Counted from the first letter of the stretch, positions 8,806 to 19,329 are shown. The stretch: DNA of 64,000 bases from Macropodus opercularis (GCA_030770545.1 CM061091.1:4905501-4969500), one strand, 5' to 3'. The notes: generated by a model from the sequence alone, not told the origin. Program-made: numbers and translations.

Positions 8806-11800
8806 GTCCCCATGGCAACTGAGGCTCAGGGCAACCCGGGAACTCGGAGGCTTGGACCCAGCGACAGCTTGCTCGCCGTGTTCAGGTCAGAACTATGTCA
8901 TAACTCGCACTGTAGCCGTTCGCCTACTGCTCCACAGAGCTGGCGTAACCGAGGGTTGTCTCCTTACAAGACAAAGGTGGAGACTGAGCTTTTGTAGAAA
9001 CTGATAAGGCAGTTTATTTTTCTCTCGACAGCTCCATGCGTTTCAATGTTAATAACACGTGATGATGTTACGACCGCTGTGATTCAGGGCCTGCTCCAGA
9101 GATCCAACTCGGGCTGTTGAAGAGAGACTGAGACGTATGCTGCACTCGTTTCTTCAGCACAACCGGGACAAGGCAGAAGACAGGACGACCACAGGTTTAC
9201 CTGCACGTTCTGTGATGAAGGAACCACTGTCACTGCTTTTACAGCCCTTTACTTTATGGCCTGTTGTTATTCCTGTGTATCTAAAGCCTTATCATCTATT
9301 TGCAGACCCACCTTCACTTCAGGCTTTCACATGTGACGATTAGACCTTTGGTGTTTTTATGACAGATGTGAAATGCTAGAATAAAGCCACGTGATGTGTG
9401 ACACTGTGTCGGCAGAACTTTGCTGCCGTCAGGCTGTGACCTGGTACTACAGGATCCTGGAGGGTCTGATCAACCATGGGAGGAAAAGACTGGGCACCAT
9501 TGACGTCTCAGTGAGTCTACTGCCCTCATGTGGCCACACTTGGAACTGTCGTCAAGCAAAACGAGCAGTGTGTGAGGTGTAGCACTCGTTCTGTCTCAGA
9601 GCTTCTTTGAGAACAACCTGGTCCAGTGCTGCCTGGTGACGTGTTGCCTGGAGATCACCATATGCTTAAACCACCTACCAAGTGACTTCCCGCGGCTTCT
9701 TCAGCTCTTCAACTTGGCACCGTACCACGTCTGGAGGGTGTGTTCACCAGCTCAGTATTTGTTTTTCTACCTGATAAACAACTAGGCCTCTAGGTTTCAC
9801 GCCTCCTCTGCTTTGACAGGCGATTGTGCTGATTGTGCAGCGGACTCAAGATACTCTGCCTCTCGCTGCTGTCGGACACCTCACCCAGCTGTGCCTGGAG
9901 GTTCTGGAGAGCTTGGCCTGGTCCGGTGACTCTCCGCTGTGGGACGACATCAGAGCCAACAAGGAGCATCTGCCCACCTGCCAGCAGGTTGGTAGAACCT
10001 GGTAATGGTTCTGTCGAGGTGCAAATGCAGGATTTAAATGAAAGACGTATGTTGCATGCAGGTGTTTCCTCCTACGCAGCTGGAAGTTCCAAAGAGAACG
10101 GAAATAAACAATGACAGAAACCCACCAGGAGGTAGAAACAACAAAACGTCTTTTGATGACACTCTTCCATCACATTTATTACATGTCTCCATTAGTTGCA
10201 CTCCTGCTGATCCTACCATGTCATGACGGACTGACTAGTCGGTTCTGTTTTGTCAGCGGTCGTCAGGTTGGGAGCAGACATCGCTCCACAGTGTTCCCCA
10301 TCAGCGGTAAACAGGCCTCGGAGAAGCGACCCCCTCCGCCTGTTTGCTCAGAAGGTCAGTTCATGCGCTAAAGTGCCTTTTGTTGCTGGAGGATTATCTC
10401 CTCCAGCTCACGTAGCGTGTTTGGTGTCACATATTTCCTGTGGCCGCCTCAGGTTTACAGCTTGATGGGCAGGCGTCTCACAGAGCTGTGCTCCGTGCTG
10501 AACGTTTGTGACGACCTGCACTTGAAGATCTGGACCTGCTTCGAGCACTCCCTGGTCCACTGCACCCGCCTCATGATGGACCACCACCTGGACCAGATGT
10601 TAATGTGCGCCATCTACATCATGGCTAAGGTGGGAGCAGATGCAGTAGATCATCTAGCAAAGGGCTGCTGCAGACGCTACAGTAGTGGACGCGGGGGTTA
10701 GGCAGAGCTGAACACATTTGATGCTCGTTGGAGTCTGCCAACGCATCACAGGGAAAGTCTCCTTTCCGTTTTCAAATGACCTACTTTGCATTGATTTTAC
10801 AGATTACGAAGATGGAAATACCCTTCAAGCACATAATGAAGTGCTACAAGTCCCTGCCAGATGCAGACCAGAGAGTAAGGTCCTAAATAATTATTCATAA
10901 TTATCTTCATCGTGTTCTGCTTCATTTATATTCTGAGCATCTGCCTAATGAACCAAGCTGAGGGTTTAGACTTAGTACAAGTCATAAAGGTGACTTGTGT
11001 TGTTGTGCCGTGTACATTTGTGTGTTGTTGCGACTGTAGTGTTGATCACAGCCTGTTTCTGCCCTCAGGTCTACAAAGATGTGCTGATTCCAGAAAGAGG
11101 TGGCGACGAAGCACCAACTGAAACGCTCAGTAAGACGCCGGATTTACAGACAAGCCCCAGCATTTGAATTCGTTCTCTACCAGATATGAGTCCAGGACAA
11201 TGACAGATTTTATTTGTGGCGTTACTGATTACAGACGACGAAGGCCACAGCGCCGGTTTCCTGACCCCCAGCACACCATTAGCACGTTACCCAGCACCCT
11301 ACCGGCAGCAGAGGGGCAACCTGATCTACTTTTACAACGAGGTCTACAGCATGAAGATGCAGCACTTCACCAAGTCGTTTGCTTCAACCGCTGGAGTCAG
11401 TTCAAGCTTTTTAAGCTTTTAAATTTTTCTAAAACCTTTTAAAGAAGCTACTAAACTGTGAAGGTGGTATAGATGGCAGGTGTGTGTCTTCCTAACATGC
11501 CCTGTGTCTTCCACAGGGTGAGACTCCTCCTCTGTCTACATACCCCCAAAAGAGGAAGGCTCCTCCTCGCCGACACCGGCTGTCCAGCAGTCACTCCATC
11601 TTCGTTTCTCTGTACGAGCCTGAAACCGTCCCTCGTCTTACCTCCGGGCTGTCCTACGTCTTCAGCTCTAGTCCGTCAGAGGTCAGTGGACGTCGCGATG
11701 ACGTGAAAAGTGGTTTTACAGCGAGATGTGAAGAGTTTCTTCCTGTTTTCACAGCGCCTGCGTGAGATCAATAACATGATAAAAACAGGCAGGCCTCTCC

Positions 11801-11958
11801 GAAGGAGCGGCCGCGCGGCGTCAGGAGATGACGGGCCTATAGCAAAAAGGCTTCGTCAGGGCCACCCGTCAGCCTGGCAGCGACGACTCAGGAACGTTGT
11901 GAATGAGCGAGTCTCTAGACGGAAGCAGGAGCAGAAGTCTCCAGTCAAAAAGCTGTAG
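8806..11958 (+). CDS. rbl2: Retinoblastoma-family pocket protein, RBL2/p130-like, apparently lacking the N-terminal half
   Basis: Thirteen exons join in frame to 531 residues: 8806-8885, 9088-9194, 9416-9510, 9600-9737, 9820-9987, 10062-10131, 10257-10354, 10453-10629, 10803-10874, 11069-11129, 11235-11395, 11517-11681 and 11755-11958 (TAG). Pocket A shows ACSRDPTRAVEERLRRML, WYYRILEGLINHGRKRLG, CCLEITICLNHLPSDFPRL and ESLAWSGDSPLWDDIRANK. Pocket B opens with NRPRRSDPLRLFAQKVYSLM, then IWTCFEHSLVHC, HLDQMLMCAIYIMAK, and RGNLIYFYNEVY. The tail has SPSERLREINNMIKTG and GPIAKRLRQ. Pocket proteins bind E2F and LxCxE partners in the nucleus and repress cell-cycle genes. The Tyr/Lys of YIMAK and the Tyr-Asn of FYN, which line the LxCxE cleft in RB, are present. 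The A/B spacer is only some 50 residues, and the cyclin-binding spacer part of p107/p130 is not seen. The first exon matches the family boundary before TPVxTAT, but an ATG in good context (CCCCATGG, 8812) also lies in it, with an in-frame TGA at 8779-8781 upstream. Thus 8812 could be the true start (529 residues), or upstream exons may be missed. Same strand as chd9, as in human CHD9-RBL2. RBL1 is the alternative. Confidence 0.8.
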
Positions 11959-12645
11959 AGAGGAAGGTGAAGTCTCACTCTGCTTCCGTCTCTGAAACCA
12001 TGACAACAGTCTCGGCCGATGGAGGAGAAGCACAGAGCAGTTTTGTCTTCCCCTGCAGGAATGTGTTGGAAATTCCTTTGGGCCAAGTTCTGTCAGCTCA
12101 AAGGCTCATTTACAGTCTGAGATTAGCTCATACTTCTCTGCTCTTCACTACTTTGACACCAAATGTCCTTGTACTAAGTAAGAACTTGAAAAGAAAGTTA
12201 CCAGACTGAGACAAAGTCACCGACTGAACCTCATCTGAGATGCTTTTTAGCGTGAAACGCTGTCTCTTACTGCAGCACTGACTACAGTCCAGTGTGTAAT
12301 AATTCAGTGATTATAATTGTCGTGTATCTGATTGACTGAATTCTGCTGGCATTAGTGGTAAGCACTCTAAAACTGAAATACAGGTGGGAAAAAGAGAAAT
12401 CTTTCTTATTTCCTATTCGTATGTAATAATGCTGACATTTCAAATGTATTTTTAAATTTTCGGATTTTAAAACTTTAGTAATGTTAAATTAAAAGGAGAA
12501 ACAAACAAACAAACAGTCAGTGTGCTTTTAAGGTTATTTGCTTTTATCTACTGTGCCTTACCTGAGATCTTTTTAATTGTTAAACTGAAATACTAAAAAA
12601 TCATTTACAATGCGTTTACAATAAACCTTTATCTCTTAGTGTGTT
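11959..12645 (+). other. 3'UTR of the pocket-protein gene
   Basis: AT-rich non-coding sequence after the TAG at 11956-11958, ending near an AATAAA at 12620-12625. The signal is followed by a GT-rich stretch (12640-12655), the usual downstream element. A short AAAC-type repeat lies near 12500-12517. Confidence 0.6.
12620..12625 (+). terminator. Poly(A) signal of the pocket-protein gene
   Basis: Canonical AATAAA, 662 bp after the stop codon, with a GTGTGTTTTT-type stretch just downstream. Confidence 0.65.
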
Positions 12646-12904
12646 TTTCTTTGCCACTGGCTCTTCTTAGTTCCCAATAGTTACAGTATTTTATTTTTTC
12701 TGTGGCAAAATGATCCCAGATGTTATTCTCTATACTTACTCAAGCAGCATTTTCTTTTACTAACACTAATAGGATGTTTTGGTAGTTAATTCATCTCCTC
12801 ATACTGTTCGTGCCTCTTGGACGTCAACGTACTGTAAGTATGAATCATTAATTCTTCTGAGTAAATGCAAACACAAAGTTCCAGCACATCCATTGTTGGT
12901 CACC

Positions 12905-13275
12905 ATGGCTACCGTGTAAGTGACACGCAGTCTCCTGTTGGTGTTTATCAGTAACCATGTTGTTAATTCTCAACCAGCGTTGCTCAGGAGGTCATTACAA
13001 AAAGCACCAGGAAGTGTCCGGGTTGCTGTAGAGAACCAAGGCGAAAGAGGTGACCTGTGTTCAAAGGCTCCGCTCCCTTCTGGCCTCCCATCAGCTGTAG
13101 ATTTCATCAAGACATGGGTTGCAGCACAAGTCGGGACACCACAGCGGTGGACACTTCTGAGAAGCCAGGAGAGAGGCCGAAGACGGCTGCTTCCACCCAG
13201 GAGACGCCCGTGGAGGAAACCGACGGCGCCACAAACAAAGACACAGACGACCAAACAGCAGACGGCTCCAGCTGA
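12905..13275 (+). CDS. Small hypothetical protein with an MGCSTS acylation-type motif (predicted two coding exons)
   Basis: The core is an uninterrupted 53-residue frame, 13114-13275 (TGA), beginning MGCSTSRD and continuing as a hydrophilic Thr/Glu/Asp/Lys-rich chain without a membrane segment. Gly2, Cys3 and Ser6 fit the rule for N-myristoylation plus palmitoylation at a membrane. A strong pyrimidine-rich acceptor (ending at 13100) precedes it. A Kozak-type CACCATGG with ATG at 12905, four codons long before a perfect GTAAGT donor (12916), joins this acceptor in frame, giving MATVFHQD in front of MGCSTS (61 residues). If that upstream ATG is used the glycine would be internal and not myristoylated, so the two starts predict different localisation. 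A GTAAG donor at 13306 and an acceptor ending at 13529 suggest a further 3'UTR exon; the stop lies 30 bp before that junction, too close to trigger decay by the usual rule. I do not recognise the protein family. Confidence 0.4.
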
Positions 13276-13423
13276 AGCCACTGTCACAGCTCAACCATCA
13301 CTAAAGTAAGAAACATGATTCTTTCCAACCATTCTCCTACGTGTTCCCCGCGTCTTCGTCCTTTCGTCCTGGTTTTACTTCACTGCGCTACAGTGTAACA
13401 AGGGAATAGTACTGTACCTTCCC

Positions 13424-13429
13424 AATAAA
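13424..13429 (+). terminator. Poly(A) signal after the small gene (proximal)
   Basis: AATAAA, 149 bp after the TGA of the small MGCSTS gene. It would be used if the donor at 13306 is not spliced. Confidence 0.4.
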
Positions 13430-13612
13430 GCAAGCAATTCATGACCATCGCATTGAGGTCACTTCGATACAATCACCTCTGTGAGGCTGTTTGACATGAC
13501 AAATGGCTTGTGTGTTGATGTGTGTGCAGATTGGCCTGTCCTCGCTGAAGGAGGGTCTGTCAGGAGGAGGCAACGCTGCACTACTGTCCGTCAACCTCCG
13601 TGTCATCAGGGC

Positions 13613-13615
<3 letters not shown>

Positions 13616-13653
<38 letters not shown>
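13616..13653. repeat. (CA)n microsatellite
   Basis: About 19 CA units inside the possible terminal exon of the small gene. Thr-His repeats in translations across it are artefacts. Confidence 0.95.
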
Positions 13654-13657
<4 letters not shown>

Positions 13658-13729
13658 AACAATAATGAAATACATGCCCTTGTCAAAAAGCTCCAGCTCA
13701 CATATTCATATTCCAGAAGCTCTTTTGTA

Positions 13730-13735
13730 ATAAAT
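13730..13735 (+). terminator. Poly(A) signal after the small gene (distal)
   Basis: AATAAA followed by a GT-rich stretch (13736-13765). It suits a terminal exon starting at 13530, just beyond the GTGTGTGCAG acceptor. Confidence 0.4.
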
Positions 13736-13799
13736 GTTGGGCTCTAGATGCTGCTGTGCTCTGTACCTTTATTTAGATCTTTACGCAGCCCCCCCGCGA

Positions 13800-14100
13800 C
13801 ATCCTTTGCAACACCTTTATTTGATTTTCACAGCCGTTATGTGTTCTTTCTCCTCTCCTCCTCCTCTGCCGCGCTCGCACACCTCTGGTCAGGGCTGATG
13901 GTAACACACGCTTTCAAATCCTGCCAATTGCGCTGCAGGCTGCAGCAGCTCCCCTTTAAGATGGCCAGCTTATATTTCAGCTGTGGCTTCCTTGCAGCCC
14001 CTGCATATAAGAAGCCTCTTACTGTTGTTCGTTTACGTTTCATATTGCAAATAATGAAATGCTGCCAAGATGGGAAACTGTGTTCCAGCACTTTCCAGGC
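13800..14100. promoter_or_regulatory. Candidate conserved noncoding block 1
   Basis: Unique, repeat-free sequence just past the last gene, containing TATAAGAAG-type and CTTTAAGATGG stretches and a GCGCTGCAGGCTGCAGCAGC motif. No protein is seen. Enhancer or boundary function is inferred from texture and position beside the CTCF pair at 14.1 kb. Confidence 0.25.
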
Positions 14101-14104
14101 TCTG

Positions 14105-14119
14105 CCACCAGGGGGCGGC
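14105..14119 (+). promoter_or_regulatory. CTCF-like site, first of a tandem pair
   Basis: CCACCAGGGGGCGGC is almost a textbook CTCF core in forward orientation. It lies at the transition from the gene cluster to the gene-free part. Confidence 0.65.
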
Positions 14120-14146
14120 GAAGCGCTGAAGCAGCTCCCCGTGCGT

Positions 14147-14160
14147 CCACCAGGGAGCAG
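14147..14160 (+). promoter_or_regulatory. CTCF-like site, second of a tandem pair
   Basis: CCACCAGGGAGCAG, same orientation and 42 bp from the first motif. Two same-direction motifs in so short a space are typical of boundary elements; function is inferred. Confidence 0.5.
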
Positions 14161-14199
14161 AAGTGATCTTCCTGAACGGCTGGGAAACATCTGAGGCGG

Positions 14200-14820
14200 C
14201 TCCATTTGCTGAAGACATTTAATCTGAAATATAGGTTGTAAGTTTATTACCAGCTAGTGAATGGAGCTGGAATGGAATAGCCATTTCACAAAGCCATATC
14301 AAAAATACCCATCTCAGAGGCAGTGGGAAATTACATGAAAATATTACCATTATACAAATGGAAAGTGTGATTGAATAATGTGCTGGAGAAGATAAATGAA
14401 AAGCACTTTGTTGGAAAATGTGGTATTAAATAGGTTTTTAATTTCAGTAGTGGGATAAAAGAAGCACATTTTTACCCCATTTCACTGCCAATTGATTAGT
14501 GGCTCCACACCTGCAGACAGAGAGAGGAGGCCTTATCGTCTCATTATCAGTTAATTAATATGCATGCGCACATGCCAATTATCTTTCCTCTGCCATTTAG
14601 CAGAAATGAGACATTGATGTTTTAATGGCGCCAGAATGGATAGCTCCTCTGTTGCTTTAAAGACGAGGCAGGCACATTGATTGACATAGCCGGGAAATGT
14701 TAAGAGAGACAATTGAATTAAGAGCAACCTGAAACACCTGATTATTATGTCGTTGTCAGAGATATTCCAACTAAGACAAATTATACTAATACATCTGAGT
14801 GGTTTAAACGAGTCCAAGGG
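14200..14820. promoter_or_regulatory. Candidate conserved noncoding block 2 (enhancer-like)
   Basis: About 620 bp of balanced, repeat-free DNA with clustered homeodomain and POU-like words: CCAATTGATTAGTGG (14488-14502), TTAATTAATATGCATG (14551-14566) and CCAATTATC. No splice-flanked coding frame is present. The density of TAAT cores in otherwise complex sequence is the pattern of deeply conserved developmental enhancers; conservation itself could not be tested. Confidence 0.35.
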
Positions 14821-14979
14821 ACGAGTTTCTGTTGCTCAAGACACAAAACACTACTTATAGAGCAACATACATATATAGTATATTTATATGTCTTCCAGTG
14901 AGAATCCATTATGGAAACATTTTATTTGAAGGACATGCAGAATAGCAAGCTATTATTTTTTTTCCCCCACTGTGCCACA

Positions 14980-15210
14980 ACTATTAAAGGACCCAAGGCC
15001 ACACCAAGCGAAGCAGACCCACGAAAGTTATATTAATCATTATTCGTTTTACTGTATCGTATGCGATAAATTTATGTTCGCGAGTCACCGGCCGCAGTTA
15101 TGTGCCAGTGAAATAGGCAATATTATGGAAGCCAGCACTATTGACATTTTTCATTTCTACATAAATGCTCCTGGTTTCACATTACGCCCAAGGCTGTTAG
15201 TTTTTTCCTC
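14980..15210. promoter_or_regulatory. Candidate conserved noncoding block 3
   Basis: Short block with a TAATCATTATTCG stretch, a GCGATAAATTTATG core and a CpG-containing CACCGGCCGC motif in AT-rich surroundings. Open on the + strand for 80 codons but without a plausible protein. Confidence 0.25.
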
Positions 15211-18199
15211 TTAAATCTGTGATCTTAGTGCCATTATGCTGCAGTGTTGGAGTGATTCTGTATGATGAAGAACACGGAGCTGCCAGTAAACTCCCAACTA
15301 AGGATTCTGAAGTTTTCCACACAGAAAGGATTGGATGCTCACAGGACTTTGTGTATAAAGGCAAACAGAAAATGAGAAGGGCAACTGAAAAAGTCTCTTG
15401 GGTGTAATCTCCTTACACAGTAATAGACCATTTATATGATGTGTATAATGGGCTGCCACAAATATTCACAAGTAGTGGCCTTATTTCCAGCCAGCCTCTC
15501 TTTAAAGACGTGTTCTTCACAGGGTATCGTTTGTGAATATATGATCAGAGGCACGACAGCCCCGGTCTTTAATCTTACACTGGCCTTGAAGAATGTCACT
15601 GATTCCAACCCCCCCATCCTCCTCCTCCTCCTCCTCCTCCTCCACCACCACGACTCCAGGCTACGGAGTTCACAGCAACTCAGTCGGGCTGTTTAGGGCT
15701 GATCAGGCGTCTTCATTTTTGTTTAAAAAACAAATCAGCAGATATTTACAAAAACATGCGATGAAGAATCTGAAAAGTGTGGTGAAATGATGCGATCACC
15801 TTTATGCTGCATGTCAGCAGGTAACTGACAGCTCATCACAGAATCAAGTTCAGTGCTGAGGAGACTTTCTTCCACTGCTGTTGTTTAGCATAATGTCCCT
15901 AATTGGATCAGGACTGTGTCCACTCAGCGCTGTCATCAGTCACGGTGCCTGGGATGAACGTTTCTGTCATTTGCGCTATTCCAACGTCAATATTCACTCA
16001 GTGATCACTTTCCATTAGCCACACCTGGACAAGCTCATCTCCAAAACAACAGCGCCGCCATAACATCTGTCTTTATCTGTGTCAACTACACAATGTTCAG
16101 ATTTTTGTCCTTGTGTTGATGCAATAATCTTTCAACCATAACATGGTTTTGTCCATGTTCATGAAACTCACCAATGCTCACAGCTCCAGTCATTACTCTG
16201 TTGTCTAAAACCATCTGCAGCGCTCAGTCTGAACCAGACTTTCCTGTCAAGCCGTGACATTTAGCCCGCTAACACACAGGGCTCATGGGAAATGGTGTCC
16301 TTTAAAGGCCGCTAAATAGCTAAACGTTGGATAAACAACAAGATAGCCTCACTTCTCCACTTCAAAAACTTTAATACATCTTAATGCTTTAACTTCCAGT
16401 TTCCAGTTAGTGTGATGTTGAGCATATTCCAGCTGATTTCACGTTATATTATATATTCTACAAGAGGAAGATGGAACATATGAGGATGTATCCTATCGTG
16501 TGTTTTTAGCATGTCACACAAAAAGAATCATGGCCTTATTGTCCTGCCCTTTATATATATATATAGTGTTAGGCTTTGAAGAGCAGTGTAATGGAGCACA
16601 CATTCAAAAAGTCTAATCTCTTTGAACTATTGAGGGAAATGTCCCTTGAGCAAAGCTGCTCACAATCCATCTACCAACTGCTTCAAAAAGAATTCACTCA
16701 AAGTCGACCACAAATGAATAAAACGACTAGAATATCTTACCATTAAGTTTCCTCATCAAATGTCATAGCAATGAAACGTCGGTAGGACACTGCAAATAGA
16801 TTATGAACGAGTGGAAACAACTATAAAGTCCTGAAGGCAAATAAGATTTAGCTGCAGATAAAGGTCAGGGCACTGGAGGAGAGATACAGGGAGGCATGTG
16901 GACAGGAATGACTTGATTATCCTGGATGGGAGCACAAAGAGACATGTCCTCTTGCAACAGGGTTAGAAGAAATACCATCTGAGTAACAGAGGCACACGCT
17001 CCCCCATGTTCTGGACTAGAAAAGAAAAAAATGGCATCTTGAAACACATACACGCTTCCTTTTTAAATCCTTTTCACTGCTCTTTCACTTAAAAAAAAAG
17101 TCTTTATTTGAATTTTGTGAGTTTTAATTTTATAGCTAAAAGTTTGCAAAGTCAATTTGTGGTGTCTTTACCTGAGTTGTCCCAGGGAGACGCTCTTGGA
17201 TCCACCAGGTTATTAGTGTGTTGAGCTCAGTAGCATACCTTCAGTGTGGCGCTGACCACGGCAGTGTGCATGGAGACGCTGACATACGTGTGCGTGTGCG
17301 TAGGAGTCCGTGGTGCCTTCACGTACAGTCTTTTAAAGAAAACGGTGAAAAAATAGGAAATTGTGCTCTAAATGTCATTCATTCAGCTCGGATGTCGAGG
17401 TGACCTTCAGCGAAATCAGCTCCTCCTATTGTGAACGTGGACGAGTGGGCTCTGTCAAATATCAAATTTGATAAGAAAAAAGTCGGAGTCAAAGCCAACG
17501 CGTGACGGCAGCCACTGTATGGCCTGTGAGGGTTCAGCGGTGACTCTTATCGCCACTGGAGCATACTGCTGTGTGTTATAGGCATTGTTTTCATTAGATA
17601 ACCTTTATGAATACATTCATAATCAATACAATACACTGTTTAATTTGTTTCATACAGTTCACTACAGGACCGAAAGGGGAAGTAAGAGTCCTGTTGAGTG
17701 TTTGCACATGGACTGAACGCACCTGGTCCAGGTGCTCGGCAGTGGGCAGGCCAGGTATTGTATAATACGGCAAAGCCAAACCTTTGGAGAGAGCACTTTG
17801 CAAAGCTGAGCTACTGAAGTAATTAGCCGGACAGTCCAGCTGACCTCTTGCTGTTTTTTAGCTTTGTTGTGCTGAGCATTTGACGTCTCTGGAAACAAAG
17901 CCATTAGAATAAGAAAGGTTTGCTATCACAAAAAATTCCCCCAGATGTTTGCTGAAGCCTTAGTGTTCACAGGCCTAATACCCCTGAACGCTACTCACCG
18001 TCTAACTAACCATCTGTAGAAAGGCTGCTTAACACACATCGAGTAACTAATAATCTGCTACCGGCGTTATTGCCCGCTGTGTCATCATGCCACAGTCCTA
18101 CGTGCCTCGAGGGACAAGAGAAAAATCTGTTGAATCTCCCCAGTTAAAAAAAACGTAACGGCTGGAATATTATGGTTATTCTTCATTTGTTTACCTCGA
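15211..18199. other. Gene-free stretch with simple repeats
   Basis: No coding exon recognised. Contains a CCT triplet repeat (15617-15643), a short TA repeat (16552-16565) and generally AT-rich sequence. The 17.2-17.9 kb part is more complex in texture but offers no clear motif. Confidence 0.5.
15617..15643. repeat. (CCT)n triplet repeat
   Basis: Nine CCT units; the Pro/Ser-rich translation across it is an artefact. Confidence 0.9.
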
Positions 18200-19080
18200 C
18201 GTGTTTCTACATTTGCTTATTTGAATCGAGCTCAGGCTGAAGGGGTGTCTTTTAGACGGCGCGTTCTCAATAACAGGCTCTCGTCTCTTCCTGATTGAGC
18301 CGTGAGGAATGTGACCTCATCTTTGGGAAAAAATCATTTGGAAGCGCCCAGAGCGCAAGAAAGTCGCCTCTGTGTGGGGATTTCTCACCCGGCTCGGGCT
18401 AAATAAGCTCAACGCCGGAGCTAACTGCAGTCTACAAAACAGCAGCTGCACTTAAGTGAGACAAGATAGAAGACGAGCAGGTTCCAGAGTAAATACGAGG
18501 CTAATTACAGGCTTCGTAGGCATAAACGCTACTGTCAGCTGGGATCTCTGTGATGCTCGTCTCATTTTTGCCGCATGCCATTAGAGCCCGATCATAAGAG
18601 CGGCTGAACGGCCGTCATAGCGTACAAAACCAGGGTCAACACGAGGGAGAGCATTAATATTTGATCCCGCACAAAACAAATGAAGTCACAACATAGGAGT
18701 TTTCAGAGCAGGGCCATTATTACCTCGCAGAAGTCATTACTCGAAAATAATAATATGTGTGGCTGTTGTTTTTCCCATCGCGCCATTTTGTCACATAATT
18801 ACTGCTTCATTTAGGCCTTTTGAAGTCATTACACATTCATGCTGAAAAAAAGCCAGCATGTCCACTGAAAATAGACTCAAAAGAAACCTTGATGTCGCTC
18901 GTGTAGCTGAACAATCTGCTCCGCGTGTAAATACAGATAAAGGTATTGCACACAGAAACAGCTCAGTGATGTACATCTCTGCCTTTTTTGCACACGAGCC
19001 TGATGAAGCCTAATGGCCATTTGGAAGCCGCGTTAGTCTTTTAATTAGCTGGAAAGCCTTTAGCCAAACTACTCTCATCC
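18200..19080. promoter_or_regulatory. Candidate conserved noncoding block 4 (large, CpG-containing)
   Basis: Nearly 900 bp of complex sequence with more CpG than the flanks, no simple repeats, and many factor-like words: AAATAAGCTC, GAGGCTAATTACAGG, GAGAGCATTAATATTTGATC, CATTATTACC, CATAATTACTGC. One of the most enhancer-like parts of the window by eye. No coding frame is convincing. Confidence 0.35.
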
Positions 19081-19329
19081 TTTACCATCCTTCAATCTCA
19101 CCACGTGAGCTGCTGTGGGAGCCTGTTGTAAATGGCGTAATTACCAACATCCACAAAGCTGTCGTCCGTGAGGCTGTTGCACTGAGGCTGCGCGCGTCTT
19201 GTGCACGGCCATGTCGGCTGTCTGTCAGCGTCTGTGTGCGTCCTGTTGCTCTGTATGTATGCACGTCTTTCTGTTTGCTTCCGAATTATCATGGTTTGTC
19301 TCCTTAGTTCCAATACACAGCTGTGACGG

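Noticed and set aside
8806..11958. rb1 itself
   Set aside because: IWTCFEHSLVHC, LMCAIYIMAK and SPSERLREINNMIKTG follow p107/p130 and not RB1.
12920..13309. 129-codon + strand frame overlapping the small gene
   Set aside because: It is an Arg/Pro/Thr-rich shadow frame crossing the intron and splice sites of the MGCSTS gene.
13481..13747. Thr-His-repeat proteins
   Set aside because: Translations of the CA microsatellite.
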